From an uncultured SAR86 cluster bacterium (GTDB taxonomy: Bacteria; Pseudomonadota; Gammaproteobacteria; Magnimaribacterales; D2472): 52,138 bases of DNA. A model generated the notes under the pieces. The model made no database searches. It saw nothing but the letters and a program-made list of their open reading frames with translations, and was not told the DNA's origin. The stretch lies in the NCBI GenBank assembly GCA_902541365.1, contig CACBQK010000006.1, positions 1-52,138 on the forward strand, given 5' to 3'. Shown piece by piece: positions 1 through 7,841 of the stretch (its first letter is position 1; each line of letters starts with the position of its first letter). The position numbers were made by a program, and so were the translations under genes.

Positions 1-1178
1 AAAGGTAAAAGTAGGTTGTTACCAATAAAAACAATAGAATCAAGGATTGTTCTATCTCCAAGAAGGTGGAAGTCGCTTAAAACATTGAAGCTAAGTACGC
101 TTCCAATACCTAGAAACCATGCTAAAAAGCCAAATATAAATGCAGCACTCTTTCTTGTAATAATATTCTTTTCTGAGAAGTAAGCTACGCTGGGCTCCAA
201 TAAAGATATAGAGGAGCTAAGTGAAGCAATAACAAGCAGTATAAAAAATAAAGGGCCGAAAATTTGCCCTAAAAACATTGTTTCAAATGTTTGCGAAAGT
301 GTTATAAAAACCAATCCAACGCCTCCACTATTGACCTCAAGTCCTGATGCAAAAATTATTGGAAATATTGCAAGACCCGCCATTAAAGCAACAAGTGTAT
401 CCAGGCTACCAACTGTAATTGAAGTATTTAATATTTTTTGGTCATCTGACATATATGCTCCATATGTCATGATTGCTCCCATACCCAAACTCAAACTAAA
501 AAAAGCTTGCCCCATAGCGCTTAAGAACGTCTGTGGGCTTACCTGGGTGAAATCTGGGCTAAACAGGAACTGTAATCCTCTAAGAAAGTCTCCATTAAGA
601 ACTGCATTTAAAACCATTAGAATTAAAATAAAACCAAGAAGAGGCATAAGAACTCTTACAAATCTTCCAATTCCATTTTTAATCCCGCTAGCTATAACTC
701 CTGCAGTAACGAATATAAAAACAGTGTGCCAAATTAGTAAATTTGAGGCTGAAGATGTTGTAATGTTGAACTGCTCTTCAGAAGAAAGTTGTAAATCTGG
801 AAGAGCTGAAATAAAAATATAATTTATACAAATACCAGCAAGGACACTGTAAAAAGATAGTATTAATATACCAGCAACCAGTCCACCCCATCCAATAAGC
901 TGCCAATTAGAAGATCTATTTGAGTCTAAGGCTGCAGACTTCATTGAATTAACTGGACTGCTAGATGCTCTTCTTCCAATTATTATTTCAGCCATCATAA
1001 TTGGTAAGCCAATAATTAAAATACATGCTAAATAAATTAAAACAAATGCTCCACCACCATTAGTGCCAGCCATATAAGGAAATCCCCATATATTTCCCAA
1101 TCCAACAGCAGAGCCAGTAGCTGCTAAAATAAAGGTCCACTTTCCTGACCACTTTCCATGAGATTTTAACTGTTCCAT
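1..1178 (-). CDS. Sodium-dependent transporter, NSS/SNF family (partial, C-terminus off the left edge)
   Basis: I translated this frame on the minus strand from the ATG at 1178; it stays open for 392 codons to the window edge. The N-terminus carries the family hallmark GSAVGLGNIWGFPY followed by NGGGAF, the broken first helix that in LeuT-fold transporters holds two sodium ions and the substrate. Many hydrophobic segments follow, as expected for 11-12 membrane helices. The family imports amino acids or related amines with sodium across the inner membrane; the substrate cannot be read from sequence. A strong Shine-Dalgarno GGAGGC lies 5 bases before the start, and the DUF3429-like gene ends 12 bases upstream, so the two probably form an operon. 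The arginine common after NIW in LeuT (outer gate) is glycine here. Confidence 0.9.
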   Translation of the reverse strand, partial: MEQLKSHGKWSGKWTFILAATGSAVGLGNIWGFPYMAGTNGGGAFVLIYLACILIIGLPIMMAEIIIGRRASSSPVNSMKSAALDSNRSSNWQLIGWGGLVAGILILSFYSVLAGICINYIFISALPDLQLSSEEQFNITTSSASNLLIWHTVFIFVTAGVIASGIKNGIGRFVRVLMPLLGFILILMVLNAVLNGDFLRGLQFLFSPDFTQVSPQTFLSAMGQAFFSLSLGMGAIMTYGAYMSDDQKILNTSITVGSLDTLVALMAGLAIFPIIFASGLEVNSGGVGLVFITLSQTFETMFLGQIFGPLFFILLVIASLSSSISLLEPSVAYFSEKNIITRKSAAFIFGFLAWFLGIGSVLSFNVLSDFHLLGDRTILDSIVFIGNNLLLP

Positions 1179-1190
1179 TATTGCCTCCAG

Positions 1191-1622
1191 CTAGGTATAT
1201 GGGTTAAAAACAAATGCAAGACATATAAAATAGCAGATTGTTACTAATAAAGTAAGAATCCTTCTCATTTCGGCATATTCACTATCATTTTTAAAACTGG
1301 AGTTATTATTAGTTTCGTAAAGCAGAAATAATGGAAATGCTAAGAAGCAGATAACTAAAGCAATAAGAAAATTTTCAAAAACAAAAAATATAATTACCAA
1401 ATTTATAAATGTGCATGCTATCCCAAATCTTATATTGGCCGGACTATTCGGAATCCATCCCCAGACCGTCCCTCCTAAGAATGAAATAATTACTCCGCCG
1501 TAAAATGAGATTGCCTTCAGTGAGGTTTCAGAAAAATCAGAACTAAGCCATGGCGCTATCGTTAAAAGTATAAATGGCAGTACTCCAAGATATCCGTAAA
1601 ATTGAATAGTTTTTAAGGGCAT
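1191..1622 (-). CDS. DUF3429-like small integral membrane protein
   Basis: This predicted inner-membrane protein of 143 residues has about five hydrophobic segments. The stretch FYGGVIISFLGGTVWGW matches my memory of the DUF3429 hallmark (a glycine-rich helix followed by WGW). Function is unknown for the family. The reading frame continues upstream to an ATG at 1748, but that start would place the first 80 bases over the opposite-strand smpB coding region. Starting at the ATG at 1622 gives MPLKTIQFYGYLG, which fits the family length and leaves a 46-base divergent gap to smpB. No clear ribosome-binding site is visible for either start. The gene is followed within 12 bases by the sodium symporter, suggesting cotranscription. 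Confidence 0.7.
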   Translation of the reverse strand: MPLKTIQFYGYLGVLPFILLTIAPWLSSDFSETSLKAISFYGGVIISFLGGTVWGWIPNSPANIRFGIACTFINLVIIFFVFENFLIALVICFLAFPLFLLYETNNNSSFKNDSEYAEMRRILTLLVTICYFICLAFVFNPYT

Positions 1623-1654
1623 ATATAATTTTATTGCGTCTATTGATTCTAAGT

Positions 1655-1660
1655 TAAAAT
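1655..1660 (+). promoter_or_regulatory. Possible smpB -10 element
   Basis: TAAAAT lies 8 bases before the smpB ATG, with a weak TTATTG at 1631-1636 spaced by 18 bases. If used, transcription would begin almost at the start codon. The evidence is only a consensus match in an AT-rich gap. Confidence 0.25.
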
Positions 1661-1668
1661 TATAAGAT

Positions 1669-2124
1669 ATGACCGCAATTGTCACTAATAAAAATGCTTC
1701 AAGGAACTTTACCTTTGTTAAGTCTTTTGAGGCTGGGATTATGCTCAAGGGCTGGGAAGTTAAATCTCTCAGAGAAGGAAGAGTTGACGTTAAAGATTCC
1801 TATGTACGGCTAATTAAGGAAGAAGCTTGGCTTATTGGCCTTAAAATTGATCCACCAAGTTCTCTAAAAAATGAGAACCTTGATCCGACAAGATCAAAAA
1901 AACTTTTATTAAATAAAAAAGAGATATTCCAATTAGATGATTCCGTTAAGAAAAAGGGTCTTACTTGCATTTTAAAAAAGATGTACTGGAAAAACAATCT
2001 TATTAAATGCGATATTGTAGTTGGAAAGGGTAAAAAATCATATGACAGAAGACAGGATATTAAAGAAAGAGATTGGAAAAGAGACCAGGCAAGAACACTA
2101 AAATCTTCTCTTAAAAATAAATAA
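1669..2124 (+). CDS. smpB: SsrA-binding protein SmpB
   Basis: SmpB binds the tRNA-like part of tmRNA and delivers it to stalled ribosomes in trans-translation. The 151-residue product has the family core: an N-terminal NKNASRNF segment, FEAGIMLKGWEVKSLREGRV, the DSYV turn, and a basic C-terminal tail beginning near DRRQDIKERDW that in the family forms a helix entering the empty mRNA channel. Length is close to the usual 150-160. The gene lies 24 bases upstream of its RNA partner ssrA on the same strand, which supports the assignment. No clear Shine-Dalgarno is seen before the ATG. Confidence 0.97.
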   Translation: MTAIVTNKNASRNFTFVKSFEAGIMLKGWEVKSLREGRVDVKDSYVRLIKEEAWLIGLKIDPPSSLKNENLDPTRSKKLLLNKKEIFQLDDSVKKKGLTCILKKMYWKNNLIKCDIVVGKGKKSYDRRQDIKERDWKRDQARTLKSSLKNK

Positions 2125-2129
2125 TATTG

Positions 2130-2135
2130 TATAAT
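2130..2135 (+). promoter_or_regulatory. ssrA promoter -10 element
   Basis: A perfect TATAAT sits 13 bases before the mature tmRNA 5' end, immediately after the smpB stop codon. The -35 region, inside the end of smpB, does not match consensus. The spacing fits a short 5' leader removed by RNase P. Confidence 0.5.
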
Positions 2136-2148
2136 TTCATCCCTTTTT

Positions 2149-2499
2149 GGGGGCGAATAGGATTCGACGTTTTTATTGGATTCCAAAGCGCATGTCAAGA
2201 ATGAAGTTTTCTTGTAAAAATTACTTCAAAATTTTAGTTGCAAATAACGACAACTACGCTTTAGCTGCTTAAATAGCTAAACCTGCTGTAAAGAATGGTT
2301 ACGGTCTGAAACAGCGGTCATTTACGTAGCCTAGTTAAGTTATGCTTCTCGAGCATAACTTGATGAAACTTAAATCGAGATCTACCTTGATGTCCTGCTC
2401 TTCGGGTTTTCAAGGCAAATGATAATAGAATGAGCTAAGCATGTAGAAGCGAGGTTGAAGGACTAACGGACGCGGGTTCAATTCCCGCCGCCTCCACCA
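2149..2499 (+). ncRNA. ssrA: tmRNA (one-piece)
   Basis: This RNA rescues stalled ribosomes. The 5' end GGGGGCG pairs with the 3' strand CGCCTCC (one G-U pair) to make the 7-bp acceptor stem. It is followed by the conserved GATTCGACG and, at the 3' end, by a T arm (GCGGG, TTCAATT loop, CCCGC) and an encoded CCA. The length is about 351 nt. The resume codon GCA begins at 2240. The RNA is not circularly permuted, which argues against an alphaproteobacterial or cyanobacterial origin. It lies directly after smpB. Confidence 0.96.
2240..2272 (+). other. tmRNA proteolysis-tag reading frame
   Basis: The frame inside tmRNA reads GCA then codons for ANNDNYALAA and a TAA stop. The end YALAA is the usual gammaproteobacterial degron recognised by ClpXP and its SspB adaptor. 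The tag has NND where E. coli has NDE. Confidence 0.93.
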
Positions 2500-2503
2500 A
2501 TTT

Positions 2504-2527
2504 AAAAGAAGCAACTATAAACTTCTT
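2504..2527 (-). terminator. Weak intrinsic terminator for the secreted-protein operon
   Basis: On the minus strand a 6-bp stem AAGAAG/CTTCTT with a 10-base loop is followed by a short run of T, just after the stop codon of the last gene at 2532. There is no matching T run on the plus strand after ssrA. The stem is short and AT-rich. Confidence 0.35.
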
Positions 2528-2531
2528 ATGA

Positions 2532-3839
2532 TTACCAATTTTCTTCAAAAGATTCTTCTATCTCCTCTCTTAAAGAATCTTCTTTGATAATCACTTTATC
2601 ATCAGAATCCTCAATGATTGGCTTAATAAGGAATTTATTTTTAAAAAAACCTAATCTAATAGATTCATCTTCTAACTTTACTATTTCAGCATAAGATAAT
2701 CCTGAATCTACCTGGGTAATTCTTACTGTTCCTATTACTTTCTCAATTTTTCCAAGACTCTCGCCAGTATAGGAATCAATGATCTCATCACCTAACTCAA
2801 CAAGGTTATATAACTCGCCCACGGAAAGGATATCTCCTCCAGAACCCAAAATAAGATCTGAGCCAGAAATTGATTCAACTCTTATTGGGAAAATCTCATT
2901 TAAAATTCTCTTTCCAATATTATCTGCCAATATTGCAATTAATTCTAAAGTTGTTTCTACAACATTATCAATTTCTTTAAATTTTCGGTCTAAATCTATG
3001 CTAAAAACTTTCGAGTATATTATCTGAGTTGTTGCAACGTTAATTATCCTCATATTGATAGATGCATTCCCATGAACAGTAGTAATTGATCTATCAACAG
3101 TTTTTAAATTCCTAGTTTTTTCCGATAAAGAAATATTATTAATTGTTCCAACTACGACAAAATCTGAAACTAGCTCTTGTCCGACTTTTGCAAGCTCTCT
3201 TATAGATGTGTCTGGAGATTTTAATCTTGCTTGTTCTAAATTCGTATAATCTTCATAGTTCCTATCCAAAACAGTAAACTTTTTTGTTTGAACTAAGTAT
3301 GAAGATACAGATGAAGTGAGCTCTTCATTGAAAGTATTTTCATTTAATTTTACAGACTTTACATAACAGCACTCTTGTCGAGGAGTAAAGCCTAAAACAG
3401 CAATCTTTTTTCTCATTGCTGACTGTTCTAGTTTATATTTTGGAACAAAAACCTTTAACTTTACTCTAAATAAATTTTCTTTAACCATTTCAGATGAAAT
3501 AATTTCAAAACGCTCTATTGCACCATTTGTTTTTTTTATAATTTCTTGCTGATATCCCTTTGCATAAATATCTTCAATTTTTGTTTTCTTTGATGAGACA
3601 GGTGATTTGTCGGTTGTCGTAATTTGAGCTTCAGCAGTAAAGTTTACAATAGTCGAATTAATTGATACTCCATTTACCTGGGAAACAGCTGAAGCAAGCG
3701 CTCTATCGAGAGCAATTTCAACAGATTCTCCCTCTCCTTCTGCAATTACTTCCTCTGTAACAACCTCAGAAAAAAGGATACTTGAGAATAATATTGATAT
3801 ACAAAAATAATACTTGATCAAGCTTTTATTCCATCTCAA
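2532..3839 (-). CDS. Secreted FlgT/CsgG-like protein, last gene of four-gene operon
   Basis: The product (435 residues) has a signal peptide ending near LFS-EVV (residue 24). Residues about 30-135 hold GEGESVEIALDRALASAV, typical of the FlgT/LPP20-type N-domain. Residues 145-315 resemble the CsgG/TolB-N fold: KKIAVLGF, then YLVQTKKFTVLDR, then VVVGTINNI. Residues 316-390 resemble the FlgT C-domain: GSGGDILSVGE, DSYTGESLG, ITQVDSGLSYAEI. The acidic tail ends DSLREEIEESFEENW. FlgT forms the H ring of Vibrio flagellar motors, but no flagellar genes are present here, so the role is unknown and probably in the periplasm or outer membrane. The start at 3839 is TTG; another TTG at 3821 follows a GGA-like site and gives an equally good signal peptide. 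It overlaps the upstream gene by 14 bases, implying translational coupling. Confidence 0.75.
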   Translation of the reverse strand: MRWNKSLIKYYFCISILFSSILFSEVVTEEVIAEGEGESVEIALDRALASAVSQVNGVSINSTIVNFTAEAQITTTDKSPVSSKKTKIEDIYAKGYQQEIIKKTNGAIERFEIISSEMVKENLFRVKLKVFVPKYKLEQSAMRKKIAVLGFTPRQECCYVKSVKLNENTFNEELTSSVSSYLVQTKKFTVLDRNYEDYTNLEQARLKSPDTSIRELAKVGQELVSDFVVVGTINNISLSEKTRNLKTVDRSITTVHGNASINMRIINVATTQIIYSKVFSIDLDRKFKEIDNVVETTLELIAILADNIGKRILNEIFPIRVESISGSDLILGSGGDILSVGELYNLVELGDEIIDSYTGESLGKIEKVIGTVRITQVDSGLSYAEIVKLEDESIRLGFFKNKFLIKPIIEDSDDKVIIKEDSLREEIEESFEENW

Positions 3840-4539
3840 TATCTAGTTCAATTTCATCAGCTGCACTTGTGTCAAGACCATTCTTTCTTGCAAATGTTAA
3901 AAGTCCAACAGATGACTTACCTAAATTTACAATAAGACGCGGTACATTTTTTCCAATAAATAGGCCAGTTTCAAGAGTGCCTTTTAATTTCCTAATTTCC
4001 ATTGGATTTCTAATACTTTTAAGTTGATTTTGAGATGCATTCATAAAATTGGCAATTGGTTCAGCTAAAGCTGCAGTCTTTGCAACTGAGGATAAATAAG
4101 GAACCAATGCCATAGCGTAAAGAGATTTAGCTTCATCGGCCATTTCTTCACTTTCCTCAAAAGTTTCTTGTTGCGCTTTAGAAGTATCTCGAGTTAGTAA
4201 AACAGCGCCTTGAATGTCCTCATTTGAGGCATTTCCACCTAACATCTGTGCTGAACTATTATTTAATTTTGCAGCTAAATCTTTATTTCCCTTTGCCTCC
4301 TCTATCAATGCCTGGGCTGCTAATACATCTCCAAGCGCAGAAGACAATGCTAAGATTAGTTGTGCCTGAGCTTCATCAACACTCATAACGAGCACTTCTT
4401 CATCCTCACCTCCGCCAGTAAGACTTTTTAATGGATTTAAATCTTTAAGTCCTCCAAGTCCTCCAAGCCCTTGAGCGTTTGATGAAACAGAAAAAACCAT
4501 CACAAAAAATAAGAAATAAGTATAAGTAATTCTTTTCAT
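3826..4539 (-). CDS. Secreted, largely helical hypothetical protein
   Basis: I do not recognise this 237-residue protein. It begins with a clear signal peptide (cleavage near SSNAQ, about residue 23) followed by a short glycine-leucine repeat, GLGGLGGL, and an acidic GGGEDEE. The rest is alanine-, leucine- and glutamate-rich and looks almost entirely helical, with a run such as AQAQLILALSSALGDVLAAQ at about residues 57-76. It ends in an acidic tail. The ATG at 4539 is preceded by a near-perfect AGGAGG at 4546-4551, the strongest ribosome-binding site in this operon, suggesting high expression. It sits between two FlgT/CsgG-like genes, so a role as their structural partner is plausible but inferred. 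Confidence 0.75.
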   Translation of the reverse strand: MKRITYTYFLFFVMVFSVSSNAQGLGGLGGLKDLNPLKSLTGGGEDEEVLVMSVDEAQAQLILALSSALGDVLAAQALIEEAKGNKDLAAKLNNSSAQMLGGNASNEDIQGAVLLTRDTSKAQQETFEESEEMADEAKSLYAMALVPYLSSVAKTAALAEPIANFMNASQNQLKSIRNPMEIRKLKGTLETGLFIGKNVPRLIVNLGKSSVGLLTFARKNGLDTSAADEIELDIEME

Positions 4540-4551
4540 TTTAGTCCTCCT

Positions 4552-5676
4552 CTATAATTTAAGAATTAATGAGTTTGTTGCTTCGTAGAAAGCTTTTTTT
4601 AACGCCGCTTTTTCTGAAAGTACATCAGTCTCTCCAAATGCTGTCATTATCTCAGGGCCAACCGAAGCAACTGGTTCAGCTCCAAAAAAATCATCAATTT
4701 TAAATAATTGAATGTTCACTAGGACATCTGATTTAAATGCTCCAGTATCTGGATCAATTCTGGGAAGACTCGTATCAACTGTCCCTAAAAGAAAATAGTT
4801 GAGTCTCCCTTGTCCGACATCAATAATCATATTAACAATATCATCTTGTTTCTGAGGCGATATGTTTGCGCCATATTCACCTATTTTTCCTGAATATTGA
4901 TCCAATACCTCTTTGAGAAAGTCGTTATATCCACTTCTTTTAGCTAAATTTTCTAGCCTAGCAGCAGTAAAGGTTCTCATACCTAAGGGATTCAAAATTG
5001 AATTTATCTGAGTGCTAGCATCATTTAAGTCGCCTATAATATAGGATCTTTTTGTAGCCTTTACTGATGTACTTCCACCAGTTGTAACAGATTGTCTTAA
5101 GGAAGAGCTTTCAGAAATAGAAACAGAATTTTCGTCCATTAACATTACTTCATTTGCACTCAAATTACTTTGTGACAAAGACTGTTTAGTAACTTTATCA
5201 TCAAATGAAAGTGCTTCAGAAGTCTTTCTTGGGACTACTAAAACAACGATACCTTGACCGCTTAAATCAGTTTTTGAAGAACCAGAGCTATTTGAAACTA
5301 GAGTATTAGTAAATTTTGATTCGTTTATAGTTGCTCTAATTGTAATTGAAAAGCTTCTTTCTTTTTTTGAGCAATTGTTAGTTAATATTACATAGTCAGA
5401 AATATATTCATCTATATTTGTCAAAAATTCGCTTTCTCGTGAGTAATATATTGATGCCCTATCTCCTGGTAATGATGATATGAAATTAGACCAAGCGGAA
5501 ATCTTAGCTTTTCTTAATGCTTCTAGGTTCTTATTGCGATCAATGGGTTTTCCATCCCGACAAGAATTTTTAGCTAGCTCCACAGTAGCTATACCTTTTT
5601 CAGTTATATTTTGAGAATGAATATTGAAACTAAAAAGAATTAAAACTAAAACTAAAAATGTATTATTTTTTAACAT
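4552..5676 (-). CDS. Secreted protein with FlgT-N-like and CsgG/TolB-N-like domains
   Basis: The product (374 residues) has a signal peptide ending near NIHSQ (about residue 21). Residues 23-130 contain NLEALRKAKISAWSNFISSL and SFSITIRATINESKF, the pattern of N-terminal domains in FlgT-type proteins. A serine-rich linker follows. From residue 136 a second domain starts with GQGIVVLVVPRKT and later shows NYFLLGTVDTSLP, VNIQLFKI and a final helix EKAALKKAFYEATNSL, resembling CsgG/TolB-N folds. The layout parallels the 435-residue protein two genes downstream. The gene overlaps its upstream neighbour by 14 bases and is followed by a 12-base gap. Function is unknown; a periplasmic assembly or ring-like role is inference from fold resemblance only. 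Confidence 0.75.
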   Translation of the reverse strand: MLKNNTFLVLVLILFSFNIHSQNITEKGIATVELAKNSCRDGKPIDRNKNLEALRKAKISAWSNFISSLPGDRASIYYSRESEFLTNIDEYISDYVILTNNCSKKERSFSITIRATINESKFTNTLVSNSSGSSKTDLSGQGIVVLVVPRKTSEALSFDDKVTKQSLSQSNLSANEVMLMDENSVSISESSSLRQSVTTGGSTSVKATKRSYIIGDLNDASTQINSILNPLGMRTFTAARLENLAKRSGYNDFLKEVLDQYSGKIGEYGANISPQKQDDIVNMIIDVGQGRLNYFLLGTVDTSLPRIDPDTGAFKSDVLVNIQLFKIDDFFGAEPVASVGPEIMTAFGETDVLSEKAALKKAFYEATNSLILKL

Positions 5677-6958
5677 TCTCTAATTTTATATTTGTTTTTA
5701 CTAAATTTGAATGTTTTTTGAATTCTTTATTTGTCATCTTAGAGGATTTAGATATCCATTTTTTATTAGGTATTTGAAGATTAGAAATATAGTCTTTCAT
5801 AATCCTATTAAAAGACAAATTAAAATTACTCCAATCATCAACACTATCACCTTTATTGACTTCTTCAGTGAGAACATTTTTTAATCTAATTTCAGTTATC
5901 TTTTCAATTCCTACATTATGAAACTCTATATCAGAAAAAGCTGCCCATGCATAAGCTTCTCTGAGGTTTGACTCATCAAGCTTTACTTTCTTAAATCCTT
6001 TCAACTTAATAGTAAACCCAAAATCAAGTTTGGGAAGCTTGAGATTTAAGATTTTATCTTGGTCAGCAAATTTTATTGCAATATCTCTACCAAGCGATTT
6101 ACCTTTAACATAGGGTATAAGAGGATAATCAAATGTATCAGAAAACCACTTTGAGAATTGTTGACCTGCCCAGACTTTAAATTGTCTTTCATCAAAATCT
6201 TGAGTATTTTTGTCTAAAAAAACATGATTTTTTCCAAGGTCTTTCAAGCCGCCCATTTGATCTTTTGAAAACTTGCTCAGGGAAATATCATCAACGCCTA
6301 CAAAAAAAGTTTGATTTTGTAAAACGGAGTAATCTGAATCAAGAATGTTATTGAAAATTGGCTTTAAAAAAGAATCTGCGTTACTAAAAGAGCTATTCTT
6401 TAAAGACATTTCTTTCACCTTTGCAACAAGCTCCTCATCGATTAGATTGGTTAGATCGCTATAATCAGACCTTTTAATATCGAGTCCAAAGAAAATCTCA
6501 GAAAATCTTAAAAGATCTTCTTTTGGATTGGTTATGGAGCAGGTATCTTTAATCAAGGGATCAAGATATATTTTTCTTATTGCAAAAGGTTTAATTGAGA
6601 TTATTTGCTGACTTTTTGGGCTAAAAGTAATTACTTGAATACCAATACTATATGTTCTTAAACATTTGTCGTTAAGCAATATTGCACTTATATTCTCATT
6701 ATCAAGACTAAGTATTAAAGAAAGAGGATCCTTTTCAAAGGAATCCGAAACTTCCAGCTTTAAACTTGAATTTCCTTTAACATTGTCTTCTAAGTAATTG
6801 AAAATCGTTTGCCTTAGTTGATTCTCAATCTTTAAAGAATTTGGGAAGATATCCTCAACTGAGGTATTTTGAGATATATAAGATACGCCGCTGTATTGAA
6901 CGAAATCTGCAACAATAATAAATGGAAATACCAATATAAAGATTAATAGATTACGCAT
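5663..6958 (-). CDS. Secreted hypothetical protein, first gene of four-gene operon
   Basis: I do not recognise this 431-residue protein. It has a signal peptide (hydrophobic residues 4-16, cleavage near IIVAD) and no lipobox. The mature part is mixed alpha/beta, rich in lysine, serine and asparagine. It holds two cysteines about 37 residues apart (KCLRTY and DTCSI) that could form a disulfide. Near the C-terminus a run of strands (KLPKLDFGFTIKLKG, then EIRLKNVLTEEV) and a basic tail are visible. The ATG at 6958 follows a G-rich ribosome-binding site (complement of CCCCC at 6963-6967). It leads the operon, diverges from a short-chain dehydrogenase 51 bases away and overlaps the next gene by 14 bases. 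Confidence 0.75.
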   Translation of the reverse strand: MRNLLIFILVFPFIIVADFVQYSGVSYISQNTSVEDIFPNSLKIENQLRQTIFNYLEDNVKGNSSLKLEVSDSFEKDPLSLILSLDNENISAILLNDKCLRTYSIGIQVITFSPKSQQIISIKPFAIRKIYLDPLIKDTCSITNPKEDLLRFSEIFFGLDIKRSDYSDLTNLIDEELVAKVKEMSLKNSSFSNADSFLKPIFNNILDSDYSVLQNQTFFVGVDDISLSKFSKDQMGGLKDLGKNHVFLDKNTQDFDERQFKVWAGQQFSKWFSDTFDYPLIPYVKGKSLGRDIAIKFADQDKILNLKLPKLDFGFTIKLKGFKKVKLDESNLREAYAWAAFSDIEFHNVGIEKITEIRLKNVLTEEVNKGDSVDDWSNFNLSFNRIMKDYISNLQIPNKKWISKSSKMTNKEFKKHSNLVKTNIKLENVKK

Positions 6959-6995
6959 TTTTCCCCCACAAAATCATTTAAAACATTTAAAATTT

Positions 6996-7003
6996 ATTAT
7001 AAT
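6996..7003. promoter_or_regulatory. Overlapping divergent -10 elements (palindromic ATTATAAT)
   Basis: The 8-base palindrome ATTATAAT gives a perfect TATAAT on the plus strand (6998-7003) and on the minus strand (6996-7001). The plus copy ends 6 bases before the dehydrogenase ATG; the minus copy lies about 38 bases before the four-gene operon. Neither has a good -35. Confidence 0.4.
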
Positions 7004-7009
7004 CGTATT

Positions 7010-7831
7010 ATGAAATCTATTCTTGTAACAGGATCCTCTTCAGGAATTGGAGCTGCAATATGTAAACACTTCTCACAAATTGGTTGGAAAGTTTTCGGGA
7101 GTGTACGAAATCAAAATGATGGAGATAAACTAAGAGATATATGTGGAGAAAATTTCACTCCTCTTATCTTTGATGTCACAGATATTAATGCAATTAAGGA
7201 GGCGGCTAATTTAGTTGAATCTCATTTGGGCAAAAATGGCTTAAATTGTCTTGTAAATAATGCAGGTATCAATATTTCTGGCCCTATGGAGTATGTAGAA
7301 TCTGATGAAGTAAGAAGAGTCTTTGAAGTCAATGTAATGGGGCCATTAAATTGCTCGCAATTATTTCTGCCAATCCTTAAAAGATCCATGTCAGCAACTA
7401 TAATTAATATAAGCTCAATGGCAGGTAAGATTGGTCTTCCAATGCAGGGATCATATTGTGGTAGTAAATTTGCACTTGAAGGAATTTCTGAATCAATGCG
7501 CAGAGAGCTTCAAATCCATAATATCAAAATAGTTGTAATTGGTCCTGGTGCAATTGAATCATCAATTTGGGATAAATTTGAAAAAGATGAGAAGGAAGAA
7601 CAATATAAGGATACAGAATATTCATCAGCAATAAAGAAAATGGACGGCACTCTTAAAAGAGCAAGAAGTATAGCTATCCCAGCTCATCGAGTAGCCAAGA
7701 AAGTTGAAAAAATTGTGAATTCTAAGAATCCTAAACCAAGATATGTAGTTGCTGGTATAACAGATAAAATGTTAAATCTTATTCCGAGAAAGATCCTTGA
7801 TAAAGCTTTTAAGAGGTTATTAACGAAATAA
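7010..7831 (+). CDS. Short-chain dehydrogenase/reductase (SDR)
   Basis: This is a classical cytoplasmic SDR of 273 residues using NAD(H) or NADP(H). Visible motifs are the cofactor-binding TGSSSGIG (7-14), NNAG (83-86), the catalytic serine in NISSMAG (135-136) and the catalytic pair in YCGSK (Tyr149, Lys153), followed by the conserved PGAIES. The substrate cannot be read; closest-looking relatives act on lipids, steroids or quinones. A perfect TATAAT ends 6 bases before the ATG, so the mRNA may be leaderless. The gene stands alone, 62 bases before rpsT and divergent from the secreted-protein operon. Confidence 0.9.
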   Translation: MKSILVTGSSSGIGAAICKHFSQIGWKVFGSVRNQNDGDKLRDICGENFTPLIFDVTDINAIKEAANLVESHLGKNGLNCLVNNAGINISGPMEYVESDEVRRVFEVNVMGPLNCSQLFLPILKRSMSATIINISSMAGKIGLPMQGSYCGSKFALEGISESMRRELQIHNIKIVVIGPGAIESSIWDKFEKDEKEEQYKDTEYSSAIKKMDGTLKRARSIAIPAHRVAKKVEKIVNSKNPKPRYVVAGITDKMLNLIPRKILDKAFKRLLTK

Positions 7832-7841
7832 CCTGAAAGGG

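Noticed and set aside
331..822. Plus-strand open frame of 163 codons
   Set aside because: It lies antisense to the sodium symporter, whose minus-strand translation shows clear family motifs.
1623..1748. N-terminal extension of the DUF3429-like protein up to 1748
   Set aside because: It would overlap the opposite-strand smpB start by 80 bases and adds sequence not expected for the family.
1800..2198. Minus-strand open frame of 132 codons
   Set aside because: It is antisense to smpB and runs into the tmRNA gene.
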